Shown here: piece by piece, positions 7,321 through 16,154 of the stretch | Position numbering within the stretch: the stretch's first letter is position 1 | Layout of the letters: each line of letters begins with the position of its first letter | From: Treponema sp. | Lineage (GTDB): Bacteria > Spirochaetota > Spirochaetia > Treponematales > Breznakiellaceae | Assembly: GCA_009777995.1 (NCBI GenBank) | Contig: WRKT01000024.1 | Span: 1-36,589, forward strand | Length of the DNA: 36,589 nucleotides | Reading direction: 5' to 3' | The notes under the pieces: model-generated | What the model was told of the DNA's origin: nothing | The model's input: only the letters and a program-made list of their open reading frames with translations | The model's database searches: none | Program-made: the position numbers and the translations under genes

Positions 7321-8750
7321 TGGGATTCCTGCCAAGGCTTATGAGTTTCAATGAACTGTCCGCAGCTCTCGGAGCTGACCTGTTTGCCGGGGAGGGGAAA
7401 CAGGTGTCTTTGAGCAATACAGACGGCTTTTCTTCCGTCTGTATTGATTCAAGGACTGCCGGGGAGGACTGCCTTTTCGTTGCTCTTAAGGGCGAGTTCC
7501 AAGATGGTCACAGATTTATCGAGGAAGCATTCGCCGCAGGTGCAGGGGGTGCTATCATTGCTAAGACTGCTCTTAATGATGCAGTCCTTGACCTTGAAAA
7601 AATCGCTAATAAATTTAATAAGATTCTGATTCCGGTTGAAGATACTCTTAAAGCCTTACAAAAGGCCGCTGCAACATACCTAAGGAAGTTCCCGAATCTG
7701 CTCAGAATCGGAATCACCGGATCAGCCGGAAAGACAACAACGAAGGAGATTGCCGCCAAGATCATCTCCTTTGAAAAATCTATAATAATGAATAAGGGTA
7801 ATCTTAATTCCGAGACAGGGCTTCCTCTCTCGGTTTTTGAAGTTAGATCACATCATTCGATTGGCATCTTTGAAGCAGCAATGAATAGGCCCGGAGAAAT
7901 GACGGCCCTTGCAGAGATCCTCAATCCTCATGTCGCATTAATCACAAACATAGGTTCTGCCCATATCGGATATCTCGGCAGCAGAGAGAGAATAGCTGAG
8001 GAAAAAAAGCAAATTTTTTCATTTTTTTCAGGAAACAATACTGCGATGATTCCGATTGAAGATGACTTTAAGGATTTTCTTGCAAAAGATGTAAAAGGGA
8101 AAATTGTCTTCTACGGTCCTTCCACCCTTAGTCCACTTGGAGAGATTAGGGATCTTGGGCTTAAAGGAAGCGAAATTACCTGGGATAATAAGCCTGTCGT
8201 CTTTGGACTTCCCGGAAAATTTAATGTGCAAAATGCACTTTCTGCCGCAGCTCTTGCAATGGAGCTGTCAATGAGCTCTTCTTCAATTTGTAAGGGAATA
8301 GAATCTGTTAAGCCCCTATTCGGGCGAGGAGAAATTTTTAAAGGCCGCACTACTCTTATAAGGGACTGCTATAATTCAAGTCCTGAAAGTGCATATCAGG
8401 CGATAGACTTTTTCGAAGATGTTTCATGGCCGGGCCGCAAGATTTACATTATGGGTTCAATGCTTGAGCTTGGGGATTTGACGCCTAAGGCTCACTCGGA
8501 TCTCGGCCTAAAGCTTGCTTCTGTAGGAAAAGACAAGGTTTTCCTTTACGGAAAAGAAACCGAAATTACTGCAGATATTCTTGCAAAGGCATCTGTGCCC
8601 TTCTTTCATACCCTTGAAAGGGAAGAGCTGAGCATTGCCTTGGATGAATTTGTAAAAGACGGAGACCTGGTCTTGCTTAAGGCATCAAGGGGCTGTGCTC
8701 TTGAATCGTTAACAGAAGTATTAGTCGGGAGGAATGCAAGTGTTTTATGA
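7320..8750 (+). CDS. murF: UDP-N-acetylmuramoyl-tripeptide--D-alanyl-D-alanine ligase
   Basis: MurF adds D-Ala-D-Ala to the UDP-MurNAc tripeptide in the cytoplasm, completing the peptidoglycan pentapeptide precursor. The 476-aa product has the Mur ligase P-loop GSAGKTTT at residues 134-141, the NKGNLNSETGLPLS region typical of MurF, and the DCYNSSPESAYQAID segment of the C-terminal domain. ATG 7320 overlaps the ftsL stop; a second ATG at 7341 would give MSFNELSAALGADLF, which starts more like other MurF proteins, so the true start may be 21 bp downstream. mraY follows, so the lipid-I branch is continuous here even though murE and murD are elsewhere. Confidence 0.95.
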   Translation: MGFLPRLMSFNELSAALGADLFAGEGKQVSLSNTDGFSSVCIDSRTAGEDCLFVALKGEFQDGHRFIEEAFAAGAGGAIIAKTALNDAVLDLEKIANKFNKILIPVEDTLKALQKAAATYLRKFPNLLRIGITGSAGKTTTKEIAAKIISFEKSIIMNKGNLNSETGLPLSVFEVRSHHSIGIFEAAMNRPGEMTALAEILNPHVALITNIGSAHIGYLGSRERIAEEKKQIFSFFSGNNTAMIPIEDDFKDFLAKDVKGKIVFYGPSTLSPLGEIRDLGLKGSEITWDNKPVVFGLPGKFNVQNALSAAALAMELSMSSSSICKGIESVKPLFGRGEIFKGRTTLIRDCYNSSPESAYQAIDFFEDVSWPGRKIYIMGSMLELGDLTPKAHSDLGLKLASVGKDKVFLYGKETEITADILAKASVPFFHTLEREELSIALDEFVKDGDLVLLKASRGCALESLTEVLVGRNASVL

Positions 8751-9816
8751 ATTTGTTTATCCCCTTGTAAGATACTTTACTCCTTTTAATGTTTTCCAGT
8801 ACTTGAGTTTCAGAGGTGCCTATGCAGCTCTTACAACATTACTTCTCTGTTATATATTCGGGCCAAAAGTCATAGAAGCCCTAAAAAGGCTGAAAGTAGG
8901 CCAAGTAGTACGCGAGGAATTACCCGGGCACTCTTCTAAGGGCGGCACTCCCACAATGGGCGGAATCTTCATCATTGTTTCCATAGCAATTGCAATGCTT
9001 CTTTGGACAGATTTCAGTAATATTTATATTTGGTTAATCCTCGGCGCTCTTATAGCATTCGGTTTTCTTGGGTTTCTGGACGATTATCTTAAAATCACAA
9101 AAAAATCTTCAGGAGGACTTTCGCCTTCAAAGAAGCTTATAGGGCAGTTTATTATCTCTCTTGCGATAATGCTCATATTGTATTTTACAGGGAGCAGTGA
9201 TATAACAGATATTTATGTTCCCTTTTTTAAAGATCCTGTAATTAATCTGGGCTTTCTGTGGATACCATTCGGAGTTTTACTTATAATGGGCTCATCCAAT
9301 GCAGTTAATTTTGGAGACGGTCTTGACGGTCTTTTAGCAGGTCTTTTAATTTTTGCCTTTATTACTTTGGCAATTCTGGCTTATCTTTCAGGCCATGCAG
9401 AGTTTTCTTCGTATTTGGGTATTCCCTTTATTTCAGGTGCAGGTGAAATTATGATATTCTGCCTTGCAATAACAGGGGCCTGTGTCGGCTTCCTCTGGTT
9501 TAATTCACATCCGGCAGAGGTCTTCATGGGAGATGTCGGCTCTCTTTCTCTTGGCGGAGTAATGGCGGTTATTGCTCTAATGATAAAGAAAGAGATTCTA
9601 ATTTTCATAATCGGAGGCGTTTTCGTAATGGAAATTGTCTCTGTTATAATTCAAGTTATTTCTTTTAAGAAACGCGGGAAGAGGGTGTTCAGGAAAACAC
9701 CCATTCATCATCATTTTGAAGAATTGGGCTGGGCTGAATCAAAAATTGTGACCCGCTTTTGGATCCTGGGAGGGCTGTTTGCGATCATCGCGTTGTCTAC
9801 GCTGAAGATACAGTAA
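8740..9816 (+). CDS. mraY: Phospho-N-acetylmuramoyl-pentapeptide-transferase
   Basis: MraY moves phospho-MurNAc-pentapeptide onto undecaprenyl phosphate, making lipid I at the inner membrane. The protein is 358 aa with about ten hydrophobic helices. Family motifs are present: KGGTPTMGG, FLDDYLK with the Mg-binding Asp pair, NAVNFGDGLDGL, and the FRKTPIHHHFE loop. The start is taken as GTG 8740: GGAGG (8728-8732) lies 7 bp upstream, and the resulting N-terminus aligns in length with E. coli MraY, whereas ATG 8734 is only 1 bp from the same Shine-Dalgarno. It overlaps murF by 11 bp. ftsW follows after 5 bp. Confidence 0.95.
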   Translation: MFYEFVYPLVRYFTPFNVFQYLSFRGAYAALTTLLLCYIFGPKVIEALKRLKVGQVVREELPGHSSKGGTPTMGGIFIIVSIAIAMLLWTDFSNIYIWLILGALIAFGFLGFLDDYLKITKKSSGGLSPSKKLIGQFIISLAIMLILYFTGSSDITDIYVPFFKDPVINLGFLWIPFGVLLIMGSSNAVNFGDGLDGLLAGLLIFAFITLAILAYLSGHAEFSSYLGIPFISGAGEIMIFCLAITGACVGFLWFNSHPAEVFMGDVGSLSLGGVMAVIALMIKKEILIFIIGGVFVMEIVSVIIQVISFKKRGKRVFRKTPIHHHFEELGWAESKIVTRFWILGGLFAIIALSTLKIQ

Positions 9817-9821
9817 GAATT

Positions 9822-10967
9822 ATGAGTACACAGTTTGAATTTGAACGCAGGAAAACAGATCATATACTCGTAGCAAATGTGCTGCTTCTTACAGGTCTTG
9901 GTCTTGTTACTCTTTACTCTGCATCCTATGGATTTGCACATAGATGGTTCGACGGTAACGGATATCATTTTATTTCAAGACAGATAGTATTTGCAGTTGT
10001 CGGTATAATCTTATTTTATTTAGCCTCAATAATAGACCTTAACCTTTTAAGGAAGTTTATTAAGCCAATGGTACTTGGTGCAATAATACTCTGCATCTTA
10101 ACCTTTGTGCCCGGCATAGGAGTGAGTAAGAATGGCGCAGCACGTTGGGTTGGTTTTGGTAGTTTCACATATCAGCCTTCAGAAATAGTTAAGCTGATAC
10201 TCCCCCTTTATATGGCCCATTACTTCGAAAAAAAGGATGGAAAGCTCGACAGTATACTTAAAGGTGTACTGCCGCCTGCACTAATTGTCGGAGTTTTCTT
10301 TGTATTAATCTTTTTACAGAATAATATTTCTACAGGCATGTTCATTGCCTTTAATGCACTTTTCATGTTTTATCTTGCAGGAATAAAATTACGTTACTTC
10401 TTGGGTGCTGTGGGAGTTTTTCTTCCAACAGCGGCACTCTTAGTTTTACAGAAGGAGCATAGGGTAAGGCGATTTATTAACTTTATTCGCCCGACCCTTG
10501 AGCCTTGGGGAGCAGGATTCCAGGCAAATGCATCAGAGCTGACAATAAGCTCAGGAGGCTTTTGGGGTAAGGGCATCGGCCTTGGTACAAGAAAGATTGG
10601 CAGTGTGCCTGAAGTACATTCGGATTTCATTTTCGCAGCCTATGCAGAAGAAGCCGGATTTATTGGGATCATATTATTCTTTGTACTTTTTGCAGTTTTT
10701 GCAGGCAGAGGTTATATGATATCAATGAAAAATGAAAAACCCTTTAACCGCATGTTTGGCTGTGGTCTTGTGACCATGATCATATCTCAAGTATTTTTAA
10801 ATATTGCAGTTGTTGCAGGAGCATTACCTGTAACAGGTGTTCCTCTGCCGTTCTTTTCTGCAGGGGGCTCATCCTTATTAACAACCCTTATAATGGCAGG
10901 ACTCATTGTAAACATATCAAGGCAATCAAATGATAAGCCTGCACCGGGGGAGGTTTTAAATGGCTGA
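9822..10967 (+). CDS. ftsW: SEDS-family peptidoglycan glycosyltransferase FtsW
   Basis: FtsW is the septal peptidoglycan polymerase of the SEDS family. The 381-aa product is a polytopic membrane protein of about ten helices with the family segments TLYSAS, FTYQPSEIVKL (carrying a conserved acidic residue), SVPEVHSDFIFA and the late TGVPLPFFSAGGSSL loop. Start: ATG 9822 gives a normal N-terminus just before the first helix; an upstream in-frame ATG at 9759 would lie inside mraY. RodA is the alternative, but the place between mraY and ftsQ points to FtsW. Its partner transpeptidase FtsI is not in the window. Confidence 0.93.
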   Translation: MSTQFEFERRKTDHILVANVLLLTGLGLVTLYSASYGFAHRWFDGNGYHFISRQIVFAVVGIILFYLASIIDLNLLRKFIKPMVLGAIILCILTFVPGIGVSKNGAARWVGFGSFTYQPSEIVKLILPLYMAHYFEKKDGKLDSILKGVLPPALIVGVFFVLIFLQNNISTGMFIAFNALFMFYLAGIKLRYFLGAVGVFLPTAALLVLQKEHRVRRFINFIRPTLEPWGAGFQANASELTISSGGFWGKGIGLGTRKIGSVPEVHSDFIFAAYAEEAGFIGIILFFVLFAVFAGRGYMISMKNEKPFNRMFGCGLVTMIISQVFLNIAVVAGALPVTGVPLPFFSAGGSSLLTTLIMAGLIVNISRQSNDKPAPGEVLNG

Positions 10968-11769
10968 TAATTTATATTTAACCGAAGAAGCTGCTCCCGA
11001 TACTCCTGAAGCAGCAGAAAAATTAATTAAGATAATTATCATTGTTGCAATAATATGTCTAAGCAGTGCGCTAATATGGCTTTTCGGAGTAAGCCCTTTT
11101 AGGCCATTTAATAGAATTGACATTGTCAGCTACGATGTGGTTGCAAGAGAGAAGGTTCTGGAAGTTGCAGGAATTACAAGGAACTCATCATACTTTTCTA
11201 CAGATTCAAGGACCGTTGAAAGATCGCTAATGAATATAAGCTCAATTGAATCTGCAAGGGTATCCAAACGCTTCCCTGACAGGCTCCACATTGTAATTGA
11301 AAACCGAAGACCTGTGGCCTCGGCTCTTGCAACGCTTAACGGCCTTACCGTACCTGTTCTCTTTGACAGCAGGGGCGTAATTTTCCAGATAGGCAGGGAC
11401 GAAATATCTCCTTCAAGTGCACTGCCAATTATTTCAGGGCTTGTAATCGAAGAGCCCTTTCCCGGAATGAGGCTACCCCCCCTATTCATCCCATTTTTCG
11501 AGGAGCTTGAAAAAATAGAAATGTCTTCTCCAATGCTCTTGCAGGCTGTGTCGGAAATTAGGATTGACCTTAGGCCCTTCAATAATTATGATTTGATACT
11601 CTATCCTGTTCACAGAAGAATAAAGGTTCGTTTGTCAGAGTTGAATGAAGATCTGCTCCGCTATGCTCTTTTGATGGTAGACGTTTTATCATCAAGAGAG
11701 AATGAGATTGACACCATCGATTTTCGTTCCGGAATAGCTTCATATATCCCGAAGGAGGCATCCCTTTGA
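10960..11769 (+). CDS. ftsQ: FtsQ/DivIB-like cell division protein
   Basis: This 269-aa protein has a short cytoplasmic N-terminus, one membrane helix at about residues 23-44, then a POTRA domain (FNRIDIVSYDVVAREKVLEV... to FPDRLHIVIENRRPVA, about residues 50-115) and a beta domain, the architecture of FtsQ/DivIB. It scaffolds the FtsL/FtsB complex at the septum. GGGGGAGG (10946-10953) sits 6 bp before ATG 10960, which overlaps the ftsW stop by 8 bp. Position between ftsW and ftsA supports the call. Sequence motifs of this family are weak. Confidence 0.9.
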   Translation: MADNLYLTEEAAPDTPEAAEKLIKIIIIVAIICLSSALIWLFGVSPFRPFNRIDIVSYDVVAREKVLEVAGITRNSSYFSTDSRTVERSLMNISSIESARVSKRFPDRLHIVIENRRPVASALATLNGLTVPVLFDSRGVIFQIGRDEISPSSALPIISGLVIEEPFPGMRLPPLFIPFFEELEKIEMSSPMLLQAVSEIRIDLRPFNNYDLILYPVHRRIKVRLSELNEDLLRYALLMVDVLSSRENEIDTIDFRSGIASYIPKEASL

Positions 11770-13019
11770 GCAATGAAGTATTGGTAGTCGGCCTTGATAT
11801 TGGGACGACAAAGGTCTGCGCCGTAATTGGCGAAGTAAATGAAAAAGGCTCTCTTGAAATTACCGGAGTAGGAACCTGCCCCTCCACCGGCATGAAAAAG
11901 GGCCAGGTGGTGAACATTGAAGCCACTCTGCGCTCCGTTTCCCAGGCAATAGAAGCCGCCGAGATGATGAGCGGCAGGGAGATTCATGAAGTTTGGGCAG
12001 GCATTGGAGGGAGCCAAATTGACGGGATAAATTCCCGCGGTGTGGTTGCCGTTAAAGGGAAGGGTCATGAAACAAAAGAAATTGGCTCTGACGAAATTAA
12101 GCGCGTGCTCGAAGCTGCACAGGCTGTTTTAATACCAATGGATCGCAAGCTCCTTGAAGTGATTCCGCAACACTATATAGTTGATGATCAAAAAGGCATT
12201 CAAGACCCTCTGAACATGATTGGAGTAAGACTTGAAGCAGAGGTACATATAATTACCTGCTCGACAACAGGCGCACAGAATTTGATCAAGTGCGTTAACC
12301 GTGCAGGTTTCCGGGTTAAAGACCTTATTCTCCAAACCCTGGCAGCAGGGCGAGCCGTTCTAACCCCTGAAGAGAAAGAGCTTGGCGTTGCAATAGTTGA
12401 TCTTGGAGGCGGAACCACAAACCTTTTGGTTTATTCAGGGGGAGCACCGTATTCCATAAATACAATACCTGCAGGAGGAACGCAGGTAACAAGTGATATT
12501 TCAATTATCAAAAATATTTCTTTTGAAATATCAGAAAAAATAAAGCTGGAGAAGGGCTGCTGCTGGGAGCCCTTCCTCGATGATGATGATGAGATAATTG
12601 TCCCCGGGGTAGGCGGAAGGGCCCCGAAGGCAATTCCCAGGTCCCAGATTCTGGCAATTATTCGCCCGAGGATGGAAGAAACCTTCAAGCTTGTAAAGGA
12701 AAGGCTGGATAAGCTTTCCCTTTCAAGGTCTCTTGGGGGCGGCATCGTGCTTACAGGGGGAGGCGCCCAATTGCTTGGCGCTGCAGAGCTTGCAGCCCAT
12801 GTCTTCAATCTTCCTGTGAGGGTCGGGAGTCCCTTACCTGTTGGCGGTCTTGTAGAAGACTATCGCAGCCCCGCCTATGCGACGGCTGTCGGCCTTGCGC
12901 TTGAAGGCTTCGATCGCGAGCAGAAAACAGGCGGCTTTAGCGGAGTAGACTCGCGCGAAAAGAGCGGGCCAAGGGTTTGGGATAAACTTAAGGATTGGTT
13001 TGAAAAAGAATTTTTTTAA
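11766..13019 (+). CDS. ftsA: Cell division protein FtsA
   Basis: FtsA is the actin-like ATPase that ties FtsZ filaments to the membrane. The 417-aa product starts [20 protein letters not shown] (phosphate-1 loop) and carries [16 protein letters not shown] (phosphate-2) and [13 protein letters not shown] (adenosine motif); the C-terminal [15 protein letters not shown] is a convincing amphipathic membrane-targeting helix. The start is TTG 11766, set by a strong AAGGAGG (11752-11758) 7 bp upstream, and overlaps the ftsQ stop by 4 bp. Use of TTG may keep its level below that of FtsZ, which starts with ATG. Confidence 0.96.
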   Translation: MSNEVLVVGLDIGTTKVCAVIGEVNEKGSLEITGVGTCPSTGMKKGQVVNIEATLRSVSQAIEAAEMMSGREIHEVWAGIGGSQIDGINSRGVVAVKGKGHETKEIGSDEIKRVLEAAQAVLIPMDRKLLEVIPQHYIVDDQKGIQDPLNMIGVRLEAEVHIITCSTTGAQNLIKCVNRAGFRVKDLILQTLAAGRAVLTPEEKELGVAIVDLGGGTTNLLVYSGGAPYSINTIPAGGTQVTSDISIIKNISFEISEKIKLEKGCCWEPFLDDDDEIIVPGVGGRAPKAIPRSQILAIIRPRMEETFKLVKERLDKLSLSRSLGGGIVLTGGGAQLLGAAELAAHVFNLPVRVGSPLPVGGLVEDYRSPAYATAVGLALEGFDREQKTGGFSGVDSREKSGPRVWDKLKDWFEKEFF

Positions 13020-13057
13020 GAATTCTATTTAATATTTTGATGATTCGGGAGGGAATC

Positions 13058-14257
13058 ATGAACTTTGAAGTGCTTACTGAGGCAGCAAGAACAGAAGATC
13101 CGGTAACCATAGTGGTAATCGGGGCCGGTGGAGGGGGATCAAACGCAGTTGACGGAATGATCGAATGTGGCATTAGAGGTGTAAAATTCATTTCGGTTAA
13201 CACTGACAGCCAGGCCCTTAGAAACAATAAGGCAGCAATTAAGCTCCAAATAGGTCAACAGCTCACCGGCGGGAGAGGTGCCGGAGGGATCCCTGAGATC
13301 GGCGAGCAGGCTGCATTGGAAGACAGAGCTAAAATTTCCGAAAGCCTAAAGGGTGCTGATATGGTCTTTGTAACAGCAGGAATGGGAGGCGGAACAGGTA
13401 CAGGCTCTGCACCCATAATCGCAGAAATTGCAAAAGAGCTCGGCGCACTTACAGTTGGTGTCGTCACCAAACCCTTTGACTTTGAAAAAAGCTTCCGCAT
13501 GGATGTTGCAGAAAAAGGGATTGCAAGGATGAAAGAAGCCGTAGATACCCTTATTGTAATTCCAAACCAGAGACTCTTAAACAATGTCGACCGTAAAACC
13601 AGCATTCCCGAAGCCTTCCGCCGTGCAGACGACATACTTCGTCAAGGCGTGCAGGGTATTTCCGACAGCATCATTGAAACAGGTCTGATTAATATTGACT
13701 TTGCTGATGCCATGACTGTTATGAAAGATCAGGGTGATGCATTAATGGCAATCGGTTATGGAGAAGGTGATAATAGGGTAGAAGATGCAGTATCAGGTGT
13801 TCTTGATAATCCCCTGCTTGAAGAAACTTCAATTAAGGGAGCAACCAGAGCTCTTATTTATGTCGCAGGCGGAGAGGACCTTCCCCTTGTCGAGTATGAT
13901 GATATAGTAAAACGCATAACGGCAGACATGGATAGGGATGCAATAATAATTCCGGGTATGTATCTTGATTCAACCTTACAGGATAAAATCAGGGTCACCG
14001 TTATTGCAACAGGATTCACAACCGAAACTGAAAGCCAAAAACTTGAGCTTGTCAAAACAGGTAAGGGCGAAGTTGTTTCAAGTAAAGAATTCGATGCATT
14101 TTTAGGCAGCGAAGACTTTAACGATTTCATCCGCCCAAGAGAAAAGAAGGAAGACTATAGGTATAATAGCGAAGATTTGGATGTTCCCACTGTTATTAGG
14201 GATCGCAGCTTTATCAGCTTCCCGAGTGAAAACTTTGGAAGGGTACAGTCCAATTAG
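13058..14257 (+). CDS. ftsZ: Cell division protein FtsZ
   Basis: FtsZ is the tubulin-like GTPase that forms the division ring. The 399-aa protein has the GGGGSNAV loop, the tubulin signature GGGTGTGSA at residues 110-118, VVTKPFDFE, and the T7-loop segment [12 protein letters not shown]. The tail ends with DVPTVIRDR (375-383), which resembles the conserved peptide that binds FtsA, but 16 further residues follow. ATG 13058 is preceded by GGGAGGG; an upstream ATG at 13037 has no ribosome site. A 38-bp gap after ftsA is one of the few in this cluster. Confidence 0.98.
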   Translation: MNFEVLTEAARTEDPVTIVVIGAGGGGSNAVDGMIECGIRGVKFISVNTDSQALRNNKAAIKLQIGQQLTGGRGAGGIPEIGEQAALEDRAKISESLKGADMVFVTAGMGGGTGTGSAPIIAEIAKELGALTVGVVTKPFDFEKSFRMDVAEKGIARMKEAVDTLIVIPNQRLLNNVDRKTSIPEAFRRADDILRQGVQGISDSIIETGLINIDFADAMTVMKDQGDALMAIGYGEGDNRVEDAVSGVLDNPLLEETSIKGATRALIYVAGGEDLPLVEYDDIVKRITADMDRDAIIIPGMYLDSTLQDKIRVTVIATGFTTETESQKLELVKTGKGEVVSSKEFDAFLGSEDFNDFIRPREKKEDYRYNSEDLDVPTVIRDRSFISFPSENFGRVQSN

Positions 14258-14266
14258 TTAATAGGT

Positions 14267-15196
14267 GTGAAGAATATCTCTTTGCTTGCCAAATATCGTT
14301 CTCATCTGATTGCACTTGAGCGCAGGGCAAATCTTACGGCGGAGACCTATAGCTTTGAAGTCAGACGTTACCTTGAATGGCTTGAAGGTGAAGGGCTTTC
14401 CCTTGATTCAGGCAGCGCCTCATCTGTTCAATTGTCTGACATATCTCGTTACCTTTCCCGCAGGCGCAGCATAGACGGCATTGATTCACGCTCAATTGCA
14501 AAGGCAGTCTCTGCCCTGCGATCTTTCTATCGCTTCCTCGATGAAGAAGGTTACAGCAATTCGGGCAGCTTCGCTTCATTGCTTGAAGTGCCCCGAAAGG
14601 TAATCAGATTTCCCATAGTTCACGGTAAGGAAGAGATAGATCATCTATTATCTCTTATTGATACAAAAACACCCTTCGGAATCAGGGACAGGGCTATTTA
14701 CGAATTAATTTATTCTGCCGGCTTAAGAATATCTGAGCTTGTTTCTTTAAATGTCGAAGACCTTATTTTTTCAAAAAATATTGCAAGGGTAAGGGGGAAA
14801 GGAAATAAGGAGAGGCTTGTTATTTTTGGGCCTGAAGCAGAGTATTGGCTTAAGCGTTACTTAAACGAAGTAAGGCAGGAATTGCTTGGGAAAAGGATAG
14901 GCAAGGCCCTGTTCTTAAACAAGTCTTCAAAGAGGCTCTCTCGTAAGGGAATATGGAAGAACTATGAAAAGCTCGCAAGCGGTGCAGGAATGAGTACCAA
15001 ACTCCATACCCTAAGGCATAGCTTTGCAACTGAATTACTCGCGGGCGGAGCAGACCTGCGCTCGGTGCAGGAACTCCTTGGGCATGCAGAAATTACCACA
15101 ACTCAAATCTATACCCATGTAAGTTCAAAGCAGCTCAGGGAAAGTCATAAGAAGTATCTCCCCAATCTCAAAACATGGAGTGCCGAAAATGGTTGA
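14267..15196 (+). CDS. Tyrosine recombinase, XerC/XerD type (first copy)
   Basis: Xer recombinases resolve chromosome dimers at dif before division. The 309-aa protein has an N-terminal SAM-like core-binding domain and a catalytic domain with the full set: R154 (GLRISE), K178 (GKGNKER), H247 and R250 (HTLRH), H273 (LLGH) and Y282 (IYTH). The GTG start at 14267 has only a weak, close ribosome site; a TTG at 14282 is an alternative. It lies between ftsZ and dprA. A second complete Xer gene follows 3 kb on, so the pair may be the two halves of a XerC/XerD system, but which is which cannot be told from the sequence alone. Confidence 0.9.
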   Translation: MKNISLLAKYRSHLIALERRANLTAETYSFEVRRYLEWLEGEGLSLDSGSASSVQLSDISRYLSRRRSIDGIDSRSIAKAVSALRSFYRFLDEEGYSNSGSFASLLEVPRKVIRFPIVHGKEEIDHLLSLIDTKTPFGIRDRAIYELIYSAGLRISELVSLNVEDLIFSKNIARVRGKGNKERLVIFGPEAEYWLKRYLNEVRQELLGKRIGKALFLNKSSKRLSRKGIWKNYEKLASGAGMSTKLHTLRHSFATELLAGGADLRSVQELLGHAEITTTQIYTHVSSKQLRESHKKYLPNLKTWSAENG

Positions 15197-16142
15197 TTCA
15201 ATTATTATCGATTTAGCCATAAGCAGGATTCCGGGTCTAAGGGGAAACGAGAAGATAGAACTGCTCGAGAAGTTTGATTATAATGAAGGCCTTTCTGCAC
15301 TTACTAAGAAGAAAATTGAGCAATTGCTTGGGAAAAGCTTAAAGCCCAAGCTTAATATTGATGAAGTAAAGGCAGGTGCGGAGAAAGACGAAGAAGCTGC
15401 GCGCAAACTTGGGATTAGTATTGTTTCATTTAGGGAAGAAAGATATCCGCCCCTATTAAGGGAGATTTATGATCCTCCAATACTTCTCTTTTTTAGGGGA
15501 ATCCTGCCTGACCCGCAAAGGCCCTTAGCAGCCATTGTTGGAACCAGGAAGCCCTCTTCCCTTGCGGCAGGCAGAGCTTTTAAAATTGGCAAGGAGCTCG
15601 GGGAGGCAGGGGTGCCTGTGGTATCGGGTCTTGCCCTTGGGATTGACTCAATGGCTCATAGGGGGAATATTGAAGGAAGAGCACCTACGGTCGCCGTCCT
15701 TGGCTCAGGACCTGACCTGGTATACCCCTCTTCAAACAGGCCCCTTGCAAGGCAAATCTTGCTTAATGGGGGTCTCTTAATTTCCGAATATCCTCCGGGG
15801 ACCGTGCCTTATAAAAGCAATTTCCCTGCAAGGAATAGAATCATTTCGGCACTTGCAAGGGGAGTCTTAATTATCGAAGCGCCCGTTAAGTCAGGTGCCT
15901 TAATCACAGCAGCCTTTGCCCTTGAGCAGGGCCGTGACCTATGGGTGGACGGTCTTTTAATGTCTGCTCAGGGAAGTGCCGGGACAGGGGCCCTTGCAGA
16001 AGAAGGTGCAAGGCCAATATTCACGGCAGAGGAGATTTTAAGGGAATGGAACCTTGAAGGCCCGTCCTTACAAACCGGGGAGCAAACTGAAGGTCAAAGC
16101 CTCTCTGCAAAAATGGCAGAGTATCTTGATATAAAGGTATAA
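15189..16142 (+). CDS. dprA: DNA-processing protein DprA
   Basis: DprA loads RecA on incoming single-stranded DNA in transformation. The 317-aa protein has a short helical N-terminal domain and the Rossmann-like core: AIVGTRKPSS, VVSGLALGIDSMAH, TVAVLGSGPDLVYP, LISEYPPG and FPARNRIISALA, all family hallmarks. ATG 15189 is supported by GGAG 8 bp upstream and overlaps the preceding xer gene by 8 bp; a GTG at 15180 would include the Shine-Dalgarno. The C-terminal winged helix found in some DprA proteins appears to be missing. dprA-topA is a common bacterial pairing and does not by itself show competence. Confidence 0.95.
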   Translation: MVDSIIIDLAISRIPGLRGNEKIELLEKFDYNEGLSALTKKKIEQLLGKSLKPKLNIDEVKAGAEKDEEAARKLGISIVSFREERYPPLLREIYDPPILLFFRGILPDPQRPLAAIVGTRKPSSLAAGRAFKIGKELGEAGVPVVSGLALGIDSMAHRGNIEGRAPTVAVLGSGPDLVYPSSNRPLARQILLNGGLLISEYPPGTVPYKSNFPARNRIISALARGVLIIEAPVKSGALITAAFALEQGRDLWVDGLLMSAQGSAGTGALAEEGARPIFTAEEILREWNLEGPSLQTGEQTEGQSLSAKMAEYLDIKV

Positions 16143-16154
16143 GGAAAAAGAAGT

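Noticed and set aside
11130..12068. Long minus-strand frames opposite ftsQ and ftsA
   Set aside because: Shadows of well-supported division genes, without promoters or ribosome sites.
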